The notes: generated from the sequence alone by a model not told the origin. Shown: positions 1-8,339, numbered from the stretch's first letter. The stretch: 41,930 nt of DNA from CAYRDC01 sp964422925 (GCA_964422925.1 CAYRDC010000021.1:1-41930), one strand, 5' to 3'. Program-made: numbers and translations.

Positions 1-689
1 TATGGGTTGAACATCATTGGGTTCCTCCGGATCCGTTCCAAAACCCGCATCCGGGGTTGCACCTGTCGGATTACCGTTTCTGGCGGGTGGACGGACTGTT
101 TGATGATCCGCTTCCCGTAAAGGCGAGAATCCGGTACAATGGTACGAATTCCACCCTCGCGGGCTATCTCGACAATGGTTTGATCACCAATTCGGAAGAC
201 AGCCTGGTGTTGCTCTGGCGGACCGGGCCCGGCCACGAATGGACCGAGTACCCGGATTACACACTGAACACCGTGGGGAGCCCGAACAATAAGTTCGGTA
301 TTATGGATATCGAGCCGGTTCGCAAGGGCGAGTATACCCTTGCCATCTGGGATCACAACCGCCCGGATACGATGGTCAGCGACCAACCGCCTGCCTGTTA
401 TGACCTGAATACGGGCCTGCACTTTCCGAATCGGGTTCCCAGGCCGGAACTGCACATCAGCCCCAACCCGGCCGGTAACGAGACAAATATTACCCTGGAA
501 GGCCCCGGAATGTTTGACCTGCTGCTGGTGTACGATACCACCGGGAACCTGATTTTAAGCCAGGACCAGGGCCGGCCCGTAGCGTTTACCCGGCTGGTGA
601 CCGGCCTGCTGCTGCCGGGCACTTACCACCTGGAAGTGCAAAATCACGGGGTAACCATTGCCACCGGCAAATTGGTTATCGTTCATTAG
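1..689 (+). CDS. Secreted protein C-terminus, T9SS type A sorting domain (possibly M1 family peptidase), 5' partial
   Basis: The reading frame is open from base 3 and has no start inside the window, so the gene begins upstream. The last 80 or so residues are a typical T9SS type A sorting domain. It opens with HISPNPAGN, continues with a beta-rich stretch around LLLVYDTTGN and LLPGTYHLEV, and ends in TGKLVIVH. Such tails direct proteins through the type IX system to the cell surface or medium and are cleaved there. The residues before it (WVEHHWVPPDP, then YRFWRVDG and LLWRTGPG) recall the region between the catalytic part and sorting tail of secreted Bacteroidetes M1 metallopeptidases. No catalytic motif lies in the window, so the peptidase call is an inference. 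The stop codon TAG overlaps a TAnnTTTG element that may serve the next gene. Confidence 0.75.
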   Translation, partial: WVEHHWVPPDPFQNPHPGLHLSDYRFWRVDGLFDDPLPVKARIRYNGTNSTLAGYLDNGLITNSEDSLVLLWRTGPGHEWTEYPDYTLNTVGSPNNKFGIMDIEPVRKGEYTLAIWDHNRPDTMVSDQPPACYDLNTGLHFPNRVPRPELHISPNPAGNETNITLEGPGMFDLLLVYDTTGNLILSQDQGRPVAFTRLVTGLLLPGTYHLEVQNHGVTIATGKLVIVH

Positions 690-694
690 TTTTG
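687..694 (+). promoter_or_regulatory. Candidate -7 promoter element for the hydroxyacyl-CoA dehydrogenase gene
   Basis: TAGTTTTG matches the Bacteroidetes -7 consensus TAnnTTTG and lies 32 bases before the ATG at 727. No good TTTG is present 19 bases upstream, so this is a half match only. Confidence 0.3.
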
Positions 695-726
695 CCGGCA
701 ATCATCAACCAAAATCGAAAGCCATT

Positions 727-1614
727 ATGAACGCAGTTGCAGTGATCGGAGCCGGAACAATGGGAAACGGCATTGCCCATGTTTTCGCGCAGGCAGGGCA
801 TACGGTTCACCTGATTGACATTTCCACCGAAGCGCTCGACAAAGCGCTGGCCACCATTGGCAAGAACCTGGACCGGCAGATTAAAAAAGAAATCATTTCG
901 GCCGGGGATAAAGAACAGATCCTCGGGCGCATTTCCACTTTCACGGAAATGGAAGCGGGCGTGAAAGGCTGTGACCTGGTAGTTGAGGCGGCTACTGAAA
1001 ACATTGACCTGAAACTGAACATTTTCAAAACCCTTGACAAAGCCACAGGCCCGGAGGTGATTCTTGCCAGCAATACTTCCTCAATCAGTATTACCCGGAT
1101 TGCAGCGGCAACCGGCCGGCCCGGCAAGGTCATTGGAATGCATTTTATGAATCCCGTGCCGGTCATGAAACTGGTGGAAGTGATACGCGGCTACAGGACT
1201 TCGGAGGAGGTAACGCAAACCATTATGGAGCTGGCGCGCAAACTGGGTAAGACCCCGGTGGAAGTCAATGATTACCCCGGCTTTGTAGCCAACCGGATTT
1301 TGTTGCCCATGATCAATGAAGCCATTCACACCCTGCATGAAGGAGTGGCTGGCGTGGAGGAAATCGACACGGTGATGAAACTGGGCATGGCCCATCCCAT
1401 GGGGCCCCTGCAACTGGCTGATTTCATCGGACTGGATGTATGCCTTTCCATTCTGAAAGTGATGCAAGATGGGCTGGGTGACCAGCGGTTTGCACCCTGT
1501 CCCTTGCTGGTAAATATGGTTACGGCCGGGCACCTGGGCGTAAAAACCGGTATGGGATTCTATGATTACAGCAATGGCGTGAAAGAAGCCAAAGTGGCTG
1601 CCCGGTTTGCCTGA
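727..1614 (+). CDS. hbd: 3-hydroxybutyryl-CoA / 3-hydroxyacyl-CoA dehydrogenase
   Basis: This 295-residue protein should oxidise (S)-3-hydroxyacyl-CoA to 3-ketoacyl-CoA with NAD(P), or run the reverse reaction, in fatty acid or butyrate-type metabolism. It begins with the dinucleotide-binding loop GAGTMGNGIAHVFAQAG. It then shows SNTSSISIT and FMNPVPVMKLVEV, the latter containing the family's catalytic-region HFMNP signature. The C-terminal helical dimerisation domain starts at DYPGFVANR and includes PLQLADFIGLD. Length is normal for the stand-alone family. The start is set at the ATG just before NAVAVIGAG, because an earlier in-frame GTG/TTG start would overlap the preceding gene and add residues the family lacks. 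It ends 2 bases from the end of convergent argS. Confidence 0.92.
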   Translation: MNAVAVIGAGTMGNGIAHVFAQAGHTVHLIDISTEALDKALATIGKNLDRQIKKEIISAGDKEQILGRISTFTEMEAGVKGCDLVVEAATENIDLKLNIFKTLDKATGPEVILASNTSSISITRIAAATGRPGKVIGMHFMNPVPVMKLVEVIRGYRTSEEVTQTIMELARKLGKTPVEVNDYPGFVANRILLPMINEAIHTLHEGVAGVEEIDTVMKLGMAHPMGPLQLADFIGLDVCLSILKVMQDGLGDQRFAPCPLLVNMVTAGHLGVKTGMGFYDYSNGVKEAKVAARFA

Positions 1615-1616
1615 TA

Positions 1617-3404
1617 TTACATCCGTTCCGGCACTTCTATGCCGAGCAGTTGCATTGCCCTTTCGATGTAGCGGGCGGTGGTGCTTGAAAGCATCAACCG
1701 GAAATCCCGGATACTTTCTTTTTCAGCATTGAGGATGCTTCTTTCCTGGTAGAAACGGTTATATCCTTTCGCCAGGTTCAGCGTCCATTGAGCCAAAGCG
1801 GACGGATCATAAAGGTCAGCCGACTCCCGGATGGCTTCTTCGAAACGGTCGAGGTGGCGGATAATGTCTTTTTCTTCTTTCGTCAGCGGAACCCGGTTTT
1901 CCGGCCAGCGGTTTCCAATGCCCTGCGCGGTGGCTTTGCGCAGCACGGAACGAATCCGGGCATAGGTATACTGAATAAACGGCCCGGTGTCTCCGTGAAA
2001 TTCAATGCTTTCCTCGGGGTTGAACAGGATGCGTTTTTTGGGGTTAACCCGGAGGAGGTAATACTTCAGGGCTCCCAATCCAAGAATATGGTAGAGTGCC
2101 CGGGCTTCCTCTTCCGAGAATCCTTCAATCTTGCCCAGGGCAAGGGTGTGTTCCCGGGCGGTGTCTTCCATAGCGGCTATCAGGTCATCGGCATCCACGG
2201 TGGTGCCTTCGCGGGATTTCATTTTTCCGCTTGGCAGATCTACCATGCCGTAGGAGAGATGGTAAATCCCATCCGCAAAGGGTTTCCCAAGCTTTTGCAG
2301 GGTCCCTTTCAGCACCTGAAAATGATAGTTCTGCTCATCGGCCACCACGTAAATCGACCGGTCCATGTGGAAGTCTTCATACCGTGCCTGGGCGGTTCCA
2401 AGGTCCTGTGTCAGGTAAACCGAAGTGCCGTCTTTCCGAAGCAGGATCTTTTCATCCAGGCCCATGTCAGACAGGTCAACCCAGACTGAACCGTCTTCCT
2501 TGCGATAGAAAACGCCTTTTTCCAGGCCTTCTTCTACCAGTTTCTTGCCGCTTAAATAATGCTCTGACTCATAATAGGCCTTCTCGAAAACAATGCCCAG
2601 TTTCCGGTAGGTTTCCTCAAAACCTTCATAAACCCAGCTATTCATTTGCTTCCACAGCTCGAGCGTTTCGGGGTCGTTGGCTTCCCATTTGCGAAGCATA
2701 TCCTGAGCTTCCAGGTATATCGGGGCCTTCTCCCGCGCTTCCTCTTCCGGCATGCCTGAAGCCATCAGCTCGTGCACTTCCTGCCGGAAGATCCGGTCGT
2801 ATTCAACATAGTATTCCCCGATAAAATGGTCTCCTTTGATGCCGGTGCTTTCCGGGGTTTTCCCGTTTCCGCTTCTCAGCCACGCCACCATGGATTTGCA
2901 AATGGCAATACCCCGGTCGTTGTATATGTTCACCCGGTGCACATCAAATCCTGCCGCTTCAAGGATGTTTGATACCGAGGATCCGATGACCATATTGCGG
3001 ATGTGCCCGAGATGCAGGGGCTTGTTGGTATTGGGGCCGCAAAATTCCACTACGGCTACCTGGTTGTTGGATGGCAGTTGGCCCGGTGGCTGCTGTACTG
3101 CAGATTGCTTTAAAACTTCAGCCCATTCCTCATCAGCTATCGTGCAATTAACGAACCCTTTTACCACATTGAAACTATCCAGGCCCTGTAAATGCTCCTG
3201 TAAATATTGCCCGATTTCACGGGCCGTTTCCTCGGGTGATTTCCGGCTGAACCGGGTAAAAGGAAAAACCACTACCGAATAGTCGCCTTCAAATTCTTTA
3301 CGGGTAAGGTTGACCGTTATCTGGTCAGAATCGGTATTTTTACCGTACAGGGATTTTACAGCTTCAGCAGTAGCCTGGCGTAAAGCATTTTCTATCAACG
3401 ACAT
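1617..3404 (-). CDS. argS: Arginyl-tRNA synthetase
   Basis: This 595-residue class I synthetase charges tRNA-Arg. An N-terminal tRNA D-loop-recognition (Arg_S_N) domain covers about residues 1-85. The HIGH signature appears as HLGHIRN after FCGPNTNKP, and the KMSKS equivalent reads KMKSREGT, a known ArgRS variant. The C-terminal anticodon-binding (DALR) domain follows, containing FIQYTYARI and RYIERAMQLLGI. I chose the ATG at 3404 over an in-frame GTG at 3425. The family begins close to SLIENALRQ, and the GTG lies on the last base of a good -7 promoter element, so it would not be inside the message. AAGGA directly precedes the ATG. The gene follows hsp20 but has its own promoter and is separated from it by a terminator. 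Confidence 0.96.
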   Translation of the reverse strand: MSLIENALRQATAEAVKSLYGKNTDSDQITVNLTRKEFEGDYSVVVFPFTRFSRKSPEETAREIGQYLQEHLQGLDSFNVVKGFVNCTIADEEWAEVLKQSAVQQPPGQLPSNNQVAVVEFCGPNTNKPLHLGHIRNMVIGSSVSNILEAAGFDVHRVNIYNDRGIAICKSMVAWLRSGNGKTPESTGIKGDHFIGEYYVEYDRIFRQEVHELMASGMPEEEAREKAPIYLEAQDMLRKWEANDPETLELWKQMNSWVYEGFEETYRKLGIVFEKAYYESEHYLSGKKLVEEGLEKGVFYRKEDGSVWVDLSDMGLDEKILLRKDGTSVYLTQDLGTAQARYEDFHMDRSIYVVADEQNYHFQVLKGTLQKLGKPFADGIYHLSYGMVDLPSGKMKSREGTTVDADDLIAAMEDTAREHTLALGKIEGFSEEEARALYHILGLGALKYYLLRVNPKKRILFNPEESIEFHGDTGPFIQYTYARIRSVLRKATAQGIGNRWPENRVPLTKEEKDIIRHLDRFEEAIRESADLYDPSALAQWTLNLAKGYNRFYQERSILNAEKESIRDFRLMLSSTTARYIERAMQLLGIEVPERM

Positions 3405-3424
3405 TCCTTGGTTTTTCAGGGGCA

Positions 3425-3455
3425 CAAATTTAGGTCATTTCAGGCACACCCCAAT
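3425..3455 (-). promoter_or_regulatory. argS promoter (Bacteroidetes type)
   Basis: Read on the minus strand, ATTG (3455-3452) is followed by exactly 19 bases and then TAAATTTG (3432-3425). This fits TTTG-N19-TAnnTTTG with one mismatch in the -33 box. The start of transcription should fall near 3420, giving a leader of about 16 bases before the ATG at 3404. This supports the shorter argS start. Confidence 0.65.
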
Positions 3456-3482
3456 AAAAAAAGCCCCGGGTTGCCCCGGGGC
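3456..3482 (-). terminator. Rho-independent terminator of hsp20
   Basis: An 8-bp perfect GC stem (3463-3470 with 3475-3482, loop TTGC) is followed on the minus strand by seven T residues (3462-3456). It sits 28 bases after the hsp20 stop and just before the argS promoter, so it insulates argS from hsp20. Confidence 0.88.
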
Positions 3483-3510
3483 CTGGCAGATCGCAGTCCG
3501 ATAGGTAAGA

Positions 3511-3948
3511 TTATTTAATCTTGATTTCACGGACAGGCTTTGCTTTGGCTTCCTCTTTCTTTGGCAATTCAATGGCCAGCACACCGTTTTTGTACGAAGC
3601 GCTCAGCTTGTCGGTGTCAACCATTTCCGGAATGCTGAAGGAACGTTTAAAGCTCCAGTAATTAAACTCCCTGCGCGTATATTTATCCGCGCTGTTCTCC
3701 TGATCATTTTCTTTCTTCCCTTCAATAGTCAGCATGTCGTTGTTGAGGTCAATGTGAATATCTTTTTTGTCCATTCCCGGTACCGCCATTTCCAGTACCC
3801 AGGCATCATCCTCTTCGCGGATATTTACAGCAGGGACCGTTGCATTCCAAAGGTCATCGCCAAAGAAACGCGGAAAGGCTGTTTGAAAAAATGTATCAAA
3901 CAAATCGGGTAAAACCGGACTTTGATGTTTGAATTTTACCAGCGTCAT
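3511..3948 (-). CDS. Small heat shock protein, Hsp20 / alpha-crystallin family
   Basis: This 145-residue cytoplasmic holdase keeps unfolding proteins soluble for refolding by DnaK/ClpB-type machines. After an N-terminal arm with FFQTAFPRFFGDD, the alpha-crystallin domain starts near VPAVNIREEDDAWVLEMAVPG. It includes DIHIDLNNDMLTIEG, the conserved RREFNYWSFKRSFSIP stretch and the end motif YKNGVLAIELPK (A-x-x-x-G-V-L type). A short C-terminal tail KPVREIKIK carries the I-x-I anchor that binds neighbouring subunits in oligomers. Length is typical. The gene is monocistronic, with a 169-bp leader region upstream and a strong terminator downstream. No sigma-32-like or CIRCE element was recognised upstream. 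Confidence 0.95.
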   Translation of the reverse strand: MTLVKFKHQSPVLPDLFDTFFQTAFPRFFGDDLWNATVPAVNIREEDDAWVLEMAVPGMDKKDIHIDLNNDMLTIEGKKENDQENSADKYTRREFNYWSFKRSFSIPEMVDTDKLSASYKNGVLAIELPKKEEAKAKPVREIKIK

Positions 3949-4052
3949 AGCTCAAAAGTTTTTTGGGTTAAACCATAAATTTCTGTCAACCACCTGGCAT
4001 TAGTCAAATGGCGTTCCAATCCCGTTTCCGGGGCGATTTCGCTATAAAACCA

Positions 4053-4088
4053 GACATAATGACATTTTTTTGCAAAAAAAGACTGACA
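4053..4088 (-). promoter_or_regulatory. Palindromic A/T element upstream of hsp20
   Basis: A perfect 16-bp palindrome (seven T, GC, seven A; 4065-4080) is flanked by two TGACA words (4060-4064 and 4084-4088), with a further GACAT at 4053-4057. It lies 117 bases or more upstream of hsp20 and just beyond the end of the GT2 gene. It could be a control site or a weak termination region for the upstream gene. I recognise no known factor site. Confidence 0.25.
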
Positions 4089-4117
4089 ATACGGCACCTC
4101 TTATGCTGATTCGGAAG

Positions 4118-4882
4118 TCATGATTTCAGCATCTGACGGATGCGCAGCACCTGCCAGAACATGCTGATACTGTCGCGGAAGAGTTTGATGCGGGTGCCCG
4201 GGTCAGCGAGATAAGTTACAGGCAGCGGTTCGATGGGGATTGCGTCCAGCCTGGCGCGGTACAGGATTTCCACGTCATGCGCCCAGCCGTAAGTCCGGAG
4301 CCGGCTGAAAAGATCCCGGGCGGCAGCGGCCGGGTACAGTTTGAAACCGCATTGTGTGTCGCGTACCTTCAGCGGAGTGAGCCAGCGGATGATCCGGTTA
4401 AAGACCCTGCCGGCCAAGCGCCTCTGTCCCGGATCGCTTACGGTTGAACGGGGATGCTCCCGGGAGCCGATGTAAATGGTTTCCGGGCTGAATGATCCGC
4501 CTGCCAGCTTTATCCATTCGAGCAGGGTAACCGGTGGGGTGGACATGTCTGCATCGAGGGTCAGCACATAATCCCCGGTCGCGTGAGCGATGCCGGTTTT
4601 GAGCGCGTATCCTTTGCCCCGGTTAGGCTGGTAGGATACAATATGGATGGGCATGTGTTTCCGCAGTTCTGCCAGGGCCGGGTCGGCTTCCAGCAGTCTG
4701 GCTGTATTGTCCCGGCTGCCATCATCCACGATAATAGCCTCCCAGGGGCCGGGCCACTGCTGCTGCCAGGCTGTTAATCCGTTCACCAGCAGGTGAATCC
4801 GGTGCGATTCGTTGTAACAGGGAATCACCAGGCTGATGCGGTGCGATTGGGCAAACCCGGTTATGTCGGTTGATTCGGCCAT
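4118..4882 (-). CDS. Family 2 glycosyltransferase, dolichyl-phosphate glucosyltransferase-like
   Basis: This 254-residue enzyme probably moves a sugar from a nucleotide donor to a polyprenyl phosphate or envelope glycan. The GT-A fold is shown by SLVIPCYNESHRI, VDDGSRDNT and RGKGYALKTGI. The metal-binding DxD-type motif is LTLDADMSTP, and the acceptor-side signature DTQCGFKLY is followed by GWAHDVEILYRA. This order matches ALG5 / dolichyl-phosphate beta-glucosyltransferase-like members of GT2, which in bacteria usually use undecaprenyl phosphate. No transmembrane anchor is evident, though SISMFWQVLRI may touch the membrane. It lies 26 bases after the phosphoesterase gene and is probably the last gene of the cca-miaA unit. 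The exact sugar cannot be told. Confidence 0.88.
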   Translation of the reverse strand: MAESTDITGFAQSHRISLVIPCYNESHRIHLLVNGLTAWQQQWPGPWEAIIVDDGSRDNTARLLEADPALAELRKHMPIHIVSYQPNRGKGYALKTGIAHATGDYVLTLDADMSTPPVTLLEWIKLAGGSFSPETIYIGSREHPRSTVSDPGQRRLAGRVFNRIIRWLTPLKVRDTQCGFKLYPAAAARDLFSRLRTYGWAHDVEILYRARLDAIPIEPLPVTYLADPGTRIKLFRDSISMFWQVLRIRQMLKS

Positions 4883-4908
4883 TGACGGGTTAAAGATAGC
4901 AAGCCTGT

Positions 4909-5415
4909 TCAGGAAAGCACAGAACGGTTTCCCAGTTCTATGACTTTCAGATCCGCGACCCGGCCATCAGCGATTTCTATTTTGACCAGGGTGCGCACCT
5001 TGTGAAACCCGTTGCGCCCGGCAGCTCCCGGGTTAATGTGCAACAGGCTCCGCTTCGAATCCGGCATTACTTTCAGGATGTGCGAATGGCCGCAGACGAA
5101 TAGTCCCGGACGCTTCTCATCCAGTAATTTCCGGACACGCGGCACATAGCGGCCCGGGTACCCGCCAATGTGCGTCATAAAAACCCGGAGGCCTTCCGTC
5201 CCGAACCACAAATCTTCTGTGAACAGGGACCGGATATCCCGGCCGTCAATATTGCCATACACTCCCCGCAGAGGCGCCAGCTGCTGTAATTGCCGGGCCA
5301 CTTCCGCGTTTCCGAAATCCCCGGCATGCCAGATTTCATCGCAATCTGATAAGTGCTTCAGGATGCGTTCATCGAGGTAACCATGCGTGTCAGAAATGAT
5401 ACCCGCTCGGATCAT
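4909..5415 (-). CDS. YfcE/MJ0936-family metallophosphoesterase
   Basis: This 168-residue calcineurin-like phosphodiesterase shows all metal-binding motifs in order: SDTHGYLD (residues 8-15), HAGDFGN, YGNIDGRD, THIGGYPG and CGHSH. The family is compact, needs Mn or similar metals and hydrolyses phosphodiester bonds. Its physiological substrate is generally unsettled. The start codon overlaps the last bases of miaA (5412-5415), so the two genes are translationally coupled in one operon. Nothing suggests a signal peptide, so it is cytoplasmic. Confidence 0.92.
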   Translation of the reverse strand: MIRAGIISDTHGYLDERILKHLSDCDEIWHAGDFGNAEVARQLQQLAPLRGVYGNIDGRDIRSLFTEDLWFGTEGLRVFMTHIGGYPGRYVPRVRKLLDEKRPGLFVCGHSHILKVMPDSKRSLLHINPGAAGRNGFHKVRTLVKIEIADGRVADLKVIELGNRSVLS

Positions 5416-6308
5416 AAACGGCTTTTAATGTAATGGAGAATTGCTTCATGGTTTTCCGGTGCGAACCATCTAATATTGGAGTCTTTCCGGAACCAGGTTA
5501 GCTGCCGCTTGGCGTACCTGCGGGTATTTTTTTTAATAGCCTCCACGGCTTCTTCCAGGGTGATTTCGTTCTGCAGATACGCGATCAGTTCCTTATAGCC
5601 CACCGAATCGAGGGCCGGGAGATGACGGCAGGGCAGCAGGTTTCGGACTTCATCAAGGAGCCCGTCTTCCATCATCCGGTCTACCCGTTGGTTGATGCGC
5701 TGATAGAGTTCAGCCCGGTCCAATGTGAGGCCGATTTTGATAGTCCGGAAAGGCCTGGGCTTTGGCTTCCCAGTCCGGAAAGAAGAATACGGCCGGCCGG
5801 TGATACGGATAACTTCCAGGGCGCGGATTACCCGGTGGGGATTGTTCCGGTCAATCTTCCGGTAGTGTTCCGGGTCTTTTTCTGCCAGTTCCTTCAGCAA
5901 AACGTCAAGACCCTGATTCCGGAATTTTTCCGTCAGGCTTTCCCGGATTCCCGGATTAGCAGGCGGCAAAGCATCAAATCCTTCGCAGAGGGCTTTCAAA
6001 TACAATCCTGATCCGCCCACTACGATCTGTACCGGGTTTTTAGGGAAAAGTCCTTTCAGGCATTGCAGGGCATCCCTGGCAAATTGACCTGCCGTGTATT
6101 CTTCCCGGATACTTAAATTATTGATAAAATGGTGGGGTACAGCCTCCAGCATTTCAGGGGGCGGTTTGGCGGTACCGATATTCATTTCCCGGTAAAACTG
6201 CCGCGAATCGGCTGAGAGGATTTCACATTGAAACTGAAGGGCAAGGTGAAGGGCCAGATCGCTTTTACCTGAAGCCGTTGGACCGGCAATTACGATCAGC
6301 GTATTCAT
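5412..6308 (-). CDS. miaA: tRNA dimethylallyltransferase
   Basis: This 298-residue enzyme transfers a dimethylallyl group to N6 of A37 in tRNAs that read codons beginning with U, the first step of ms2i6A synthesis. It has the P-loop GPTASGKSDLA (residues 9-19) and the substrate motif SADSRQFYREMNIGTAKP. It also shows HHFIN, GGSGLYLKALCEG, the conserved RNNPHRVIRALEV and the C-terminal TRRYAKRQLTWFRKD. Length is normal. It follows the pRiA4b ORF-3-like gene by 12 bases and overlaps the phosphoesterase gene. MiaE, which hydroxylates the same modified base in a later step, is encoded in this window at 38496-39077. Confidence 0.97.
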   Translation of the reverse strand: MNTLIVIAGPTASGKSDLALHLALQFQCEILSADSRQFYREMNIGTAKPPPEMLEAVPHHFINNLSIREEYTAGQFARDALQCLKGLFPKNPVQIVVGGSGLYLKALCEGFDALPPANPGIRESLTEKFRNQGLDVLLKELAEKDPEHYRKIDRNNPHRVIRALEVIRITGRPYSSFRTGKPKPRPFRTIKIGLTLDRAELYQRINQRVDRMMEDGLLDEVRNLLPCRHLPALDSVGYKELIAYLQNEITLEEAVEAIKKNTRRYAKRQLTWFRKDSNIRWFAPENHEAILHYIKSRL

Positions 6309-6320
6309 TAGAAAGGAAAG

Positions 6321-6854
6321 TTACTGTGCAAAATCTTCCATCTCCTCTTCTCCGAGGTCCAGCTCCTCAAAGTCTTCCCCGAATTCTTCCTTGGGGTCCA
6401 CATATTCATATTCCCCTTCGAAGAAGGATTCATTCAGCATAGGTTTGGCTTCCATCAGGGTTCGTCCGGAAGAGTCGATCCAGTGGGGATAGGAACGGCC
6501 AGGTTCTTTTCGCTGGTTTAATTCGAAAGGTTGGAGATGGAAAATCCAATGGTAATACTTGGTGTTGCATTCATAAATCAGCCGGTCGTCCAGGCTTTTA
6601 AACAATTTTTTCATTAGCGTATCCCGCATCGACAAGTCATTCTCTTCTTTGTTGGGGTTGTTCAGCACAATTCTTTGCAGACGCCTGCCTTCCTTGTCAC
6701 AGATGTAGAAAAAGAAGGTTTTGATCATGGTCAGGTGAAAGGCTTTCATTAAGCCGTGATGAAGGTCGATGCATGACTGCTCCTTTGCCACATAAATTTG
6801 TTTATGCACCGAAGGGTCTTCTTCAAACCAGGCTTTTAAGGCAACAACGGTCAT
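6321..6854 (-). CDS. pRiA4b ORF-3-like / IS1096 passenger TnpR-like protein (PF07929-like)
   Basis: This 177-residue acidic protein is of unproven function. The N-terminal half (ALKAWFEEDPSVHKQIYV, then LHHGLMKAFHLT) resembles the start of the plasmid pRiA4b ORF-3 family, in which a beta strand and a helix open an alpha/beta fold. The middle includes MIKTFFFYICDKEG and a conserved-looking LIYECNTKYYHWIFHL. The last 40 residues are strongly acidic (EEFGEDFEELDLGEEE). Despite family names that mention a transposon, nothing mobile lies around it. It sits 27 bases after cca and 12 bases before miaA, so a role tied to tRNA or RNA is possible but unproven. The family call rests on recalled sequence style. 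Confidence 0.6.
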   Translation of the reverse strand: MTVVALKAWFEEDPSVHKQIYVAKEQSCIDLHHGLMKAFHLTMIKTFFFYICDKEGRRLQRIVLNNPNKEENDLSMRDTLMKKLFKSLDDRLIYECNTKYYHWIFHLQPFELNQRKEPGRSYPHWIDSSGRTLMEAKPMLNESFFEGEYEYVDPKEEFGEDFEELDLGEEEMEDFAQ

Positions 6855-6881
6855 GGGCTATACCTTTGCCTGTCCAAAATA

Positions 6882-8330
6882 CTACTTTTTTGCTTTCCGA
6901 ACCACTGTGAGGCCCAGTTCCCTGCCTTTTTTTATCATGAATTGATATGCCTCTTCAAAATTATTTGAGATTTCCCCGTCCAGGATGGCTTCCCGTATGG
7001 CATTTTTAATAATGCCTACTTCCGAACCGGGCCTGATGCCGAATGTTTCCATGATTATTTTCCCGTTGACGGGGGGCTGCCAGTTCCTGATCCGGTCTTT
7101 CTCTTCCACTTCTTTGGCCTTCTGCCGCACTTTTTCAAAATTGGCGAGGTACTGCTTCACCTTTTGCTTGTTTTTGGAAGTAATGTCCGCGCGGCATAAC
7201 AGCATCAGATCATCGATGTCATCGCCCGCATCAAACAGCAGGCGCCTGATAGCCGAATCCGTTACCTGCTCGCCCACCAGGCTGATAGGCCGCAGATGAA
7301 GCAAAACGAGTTTCTGTACATATCGCATGGATTCATTCATCGGCAGCCGCATTTTACGGAATATTTCGGGTACCATGCGCGCGCCTATGGCATCGTGTCC
7401 GTGAAAGGTCCAGCCCGTTTCGGGGTGAAACTTTTTGGATGCCGGCTTGCCTATGTCATGCAATATAGCTGCCCAGCGCAGCCATAAGTTATCCGTGCGT
7501 TTAGCCACATTGTCCAGCACCTGCAAGGTGTGAAAGAAATTGTCCTTATGCGCTTTGTCATCCACTTTTTCAACCCCTTTCAGCTGGCATAATTCAGGAA
7601 AGACCAAAGCCAGGAGCCCTGTTTCCTCCAGCAGCCTGAACCCGATGGAAGGTTTGCCCGCCAGGATGATTTTGTTCAGTTCCTCGGTAATGCGTTCCGT
7701 GGAAATGATGTGTATCCGCTCCTTGGTGTGGGCAATGGCCTCCAGGGTTTTCTTTTCTATAGTGAACCCCAGTTGTGTGGCAAAACGGATAGCCCGCATC
7801 ATGCGAAGCGGGTCATCGGAAAAAGTTATGACCGGGTCAAGCGGGGTGCGGATGATGCGTTTCTCCAGGTCATCCAGGCCATGAAAAGGATCAATTAACC
7901 GGCCTTTATCCTCCGTGTTGAGACTGATGGCCAGGGCATTAATGGTGAAATCCCTTCTGTTCAGGTCATCTTCCAGGGTGCCGTCTTCAATCAAAGGTTT
8001 ACGCGATTCCAGGCGGTAGCTTTCCTTGCGGGCGCCCACAAATTCCAGGTGATAGGAGCCGAAACGGATATTGGCAGTTCCGAAATTTTTAAAAATGTGC
8101 ATGCCGGAATGTCCTTCCAGTTCTTTGGCCAACAGTTTGGCAAGGCGGATGCCGGAACCGGCCCCCAGGCACACAAAGTCGATATCCCTGGAAGGGCGCT
8201 GCAGCAGCAAGTCACGCACATATCCCCCAATCAGGTACACCGGTATCTTTTCGCGGTTGGCCAGGTGGGTGATTTCACCGATCAGCCGCGATTCCTCTTC
8301 CGGTAAATTATGGAGCAGGTCTTTGTTCAT
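6882..8330 (-). CDS. cca: CCA tRNA nucleotidyltransferase with HD domain
   Basis: This 482-residue enzyme adds or repairs the CCA end of tRNA. That is needed here because the three tRNA genes in the window do not encode CCA. The N-terminal nucleotidyltransferase head shows YLIGGYVRDLLLQRPSRDID with the catalytic D-x-D, followed by RRDFTINALA and DPLRMMRAIRFA (the nucleotide-recognition region). An HD phosphohydrolase domain follows, with WAAILHDIGKP and HDAIGARM. The protein therefore belongs to the class II bacterial type with HD, not the shorter poly(A)-polymerase-like form. The start is the ATG before NKDLLHNLPEEE; an upstream in-frame start would add 23 residues foreign to the family and lies ahead of a promoter-like element. 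It heads a run with miaA. Confidence 0.93.
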   Translation of the reverse strand: MNKDLLHNLPEEESRLIGEITHLANREKIPVYLIGGYVRDLLLQRPSRDIDFVCLGAGSGIRLAKLLAKELEGHSGMHIFKNFGTANIRFGSYHLEFVGARKESYRLESRKPLIEDGTLEDDLNRRDFTINALAISLNTEDKGRLIDPFHGLDDLEKRIIRTPLDPVITFSDDPLRMMRAIRFATQLGFTIEKKTLEAIAHTKERIHIISTERITEELNKIILAGKPSIGFRLLEETGLLALVFPELCQLKGVEKVDDKAHKDNFFHTLQVLDNVAKRTDNLWLRWAAILHDIGKPASKKFHPETGWTFHGHDAIGARMVPEIFRKMRLPMNESMRYVQKLVLLHLRPISLVGEQVTDSAIRRLLFDAGDDIDDLMLLCRADITSKNKQKVKQYLANFEKVRQKAKEVEEKDRIRNWQPPVNGKIIMETFGIRPGSEVGIIKNAIREAILDGEISNNFEEAYQFMIKKGRELGLTVVRKAKK

Positions 8331-8339
8331 GGTGTCTGA

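Noticed and set aside
3402..3425. argS starting at the GTG at 3425
   Set aside because: That codon is at the end of the -7 promoter box and the added seven residues are not expected in the family; the ATG at 3404 fits better.
6321..6854. Possible mobile element because the family name mentions IS1096 and plasmid pRiA4b
   Set aside because: No transposase, terminal inverted repeats or target duplication surround it, and it is tightly packed between cca and miaA.
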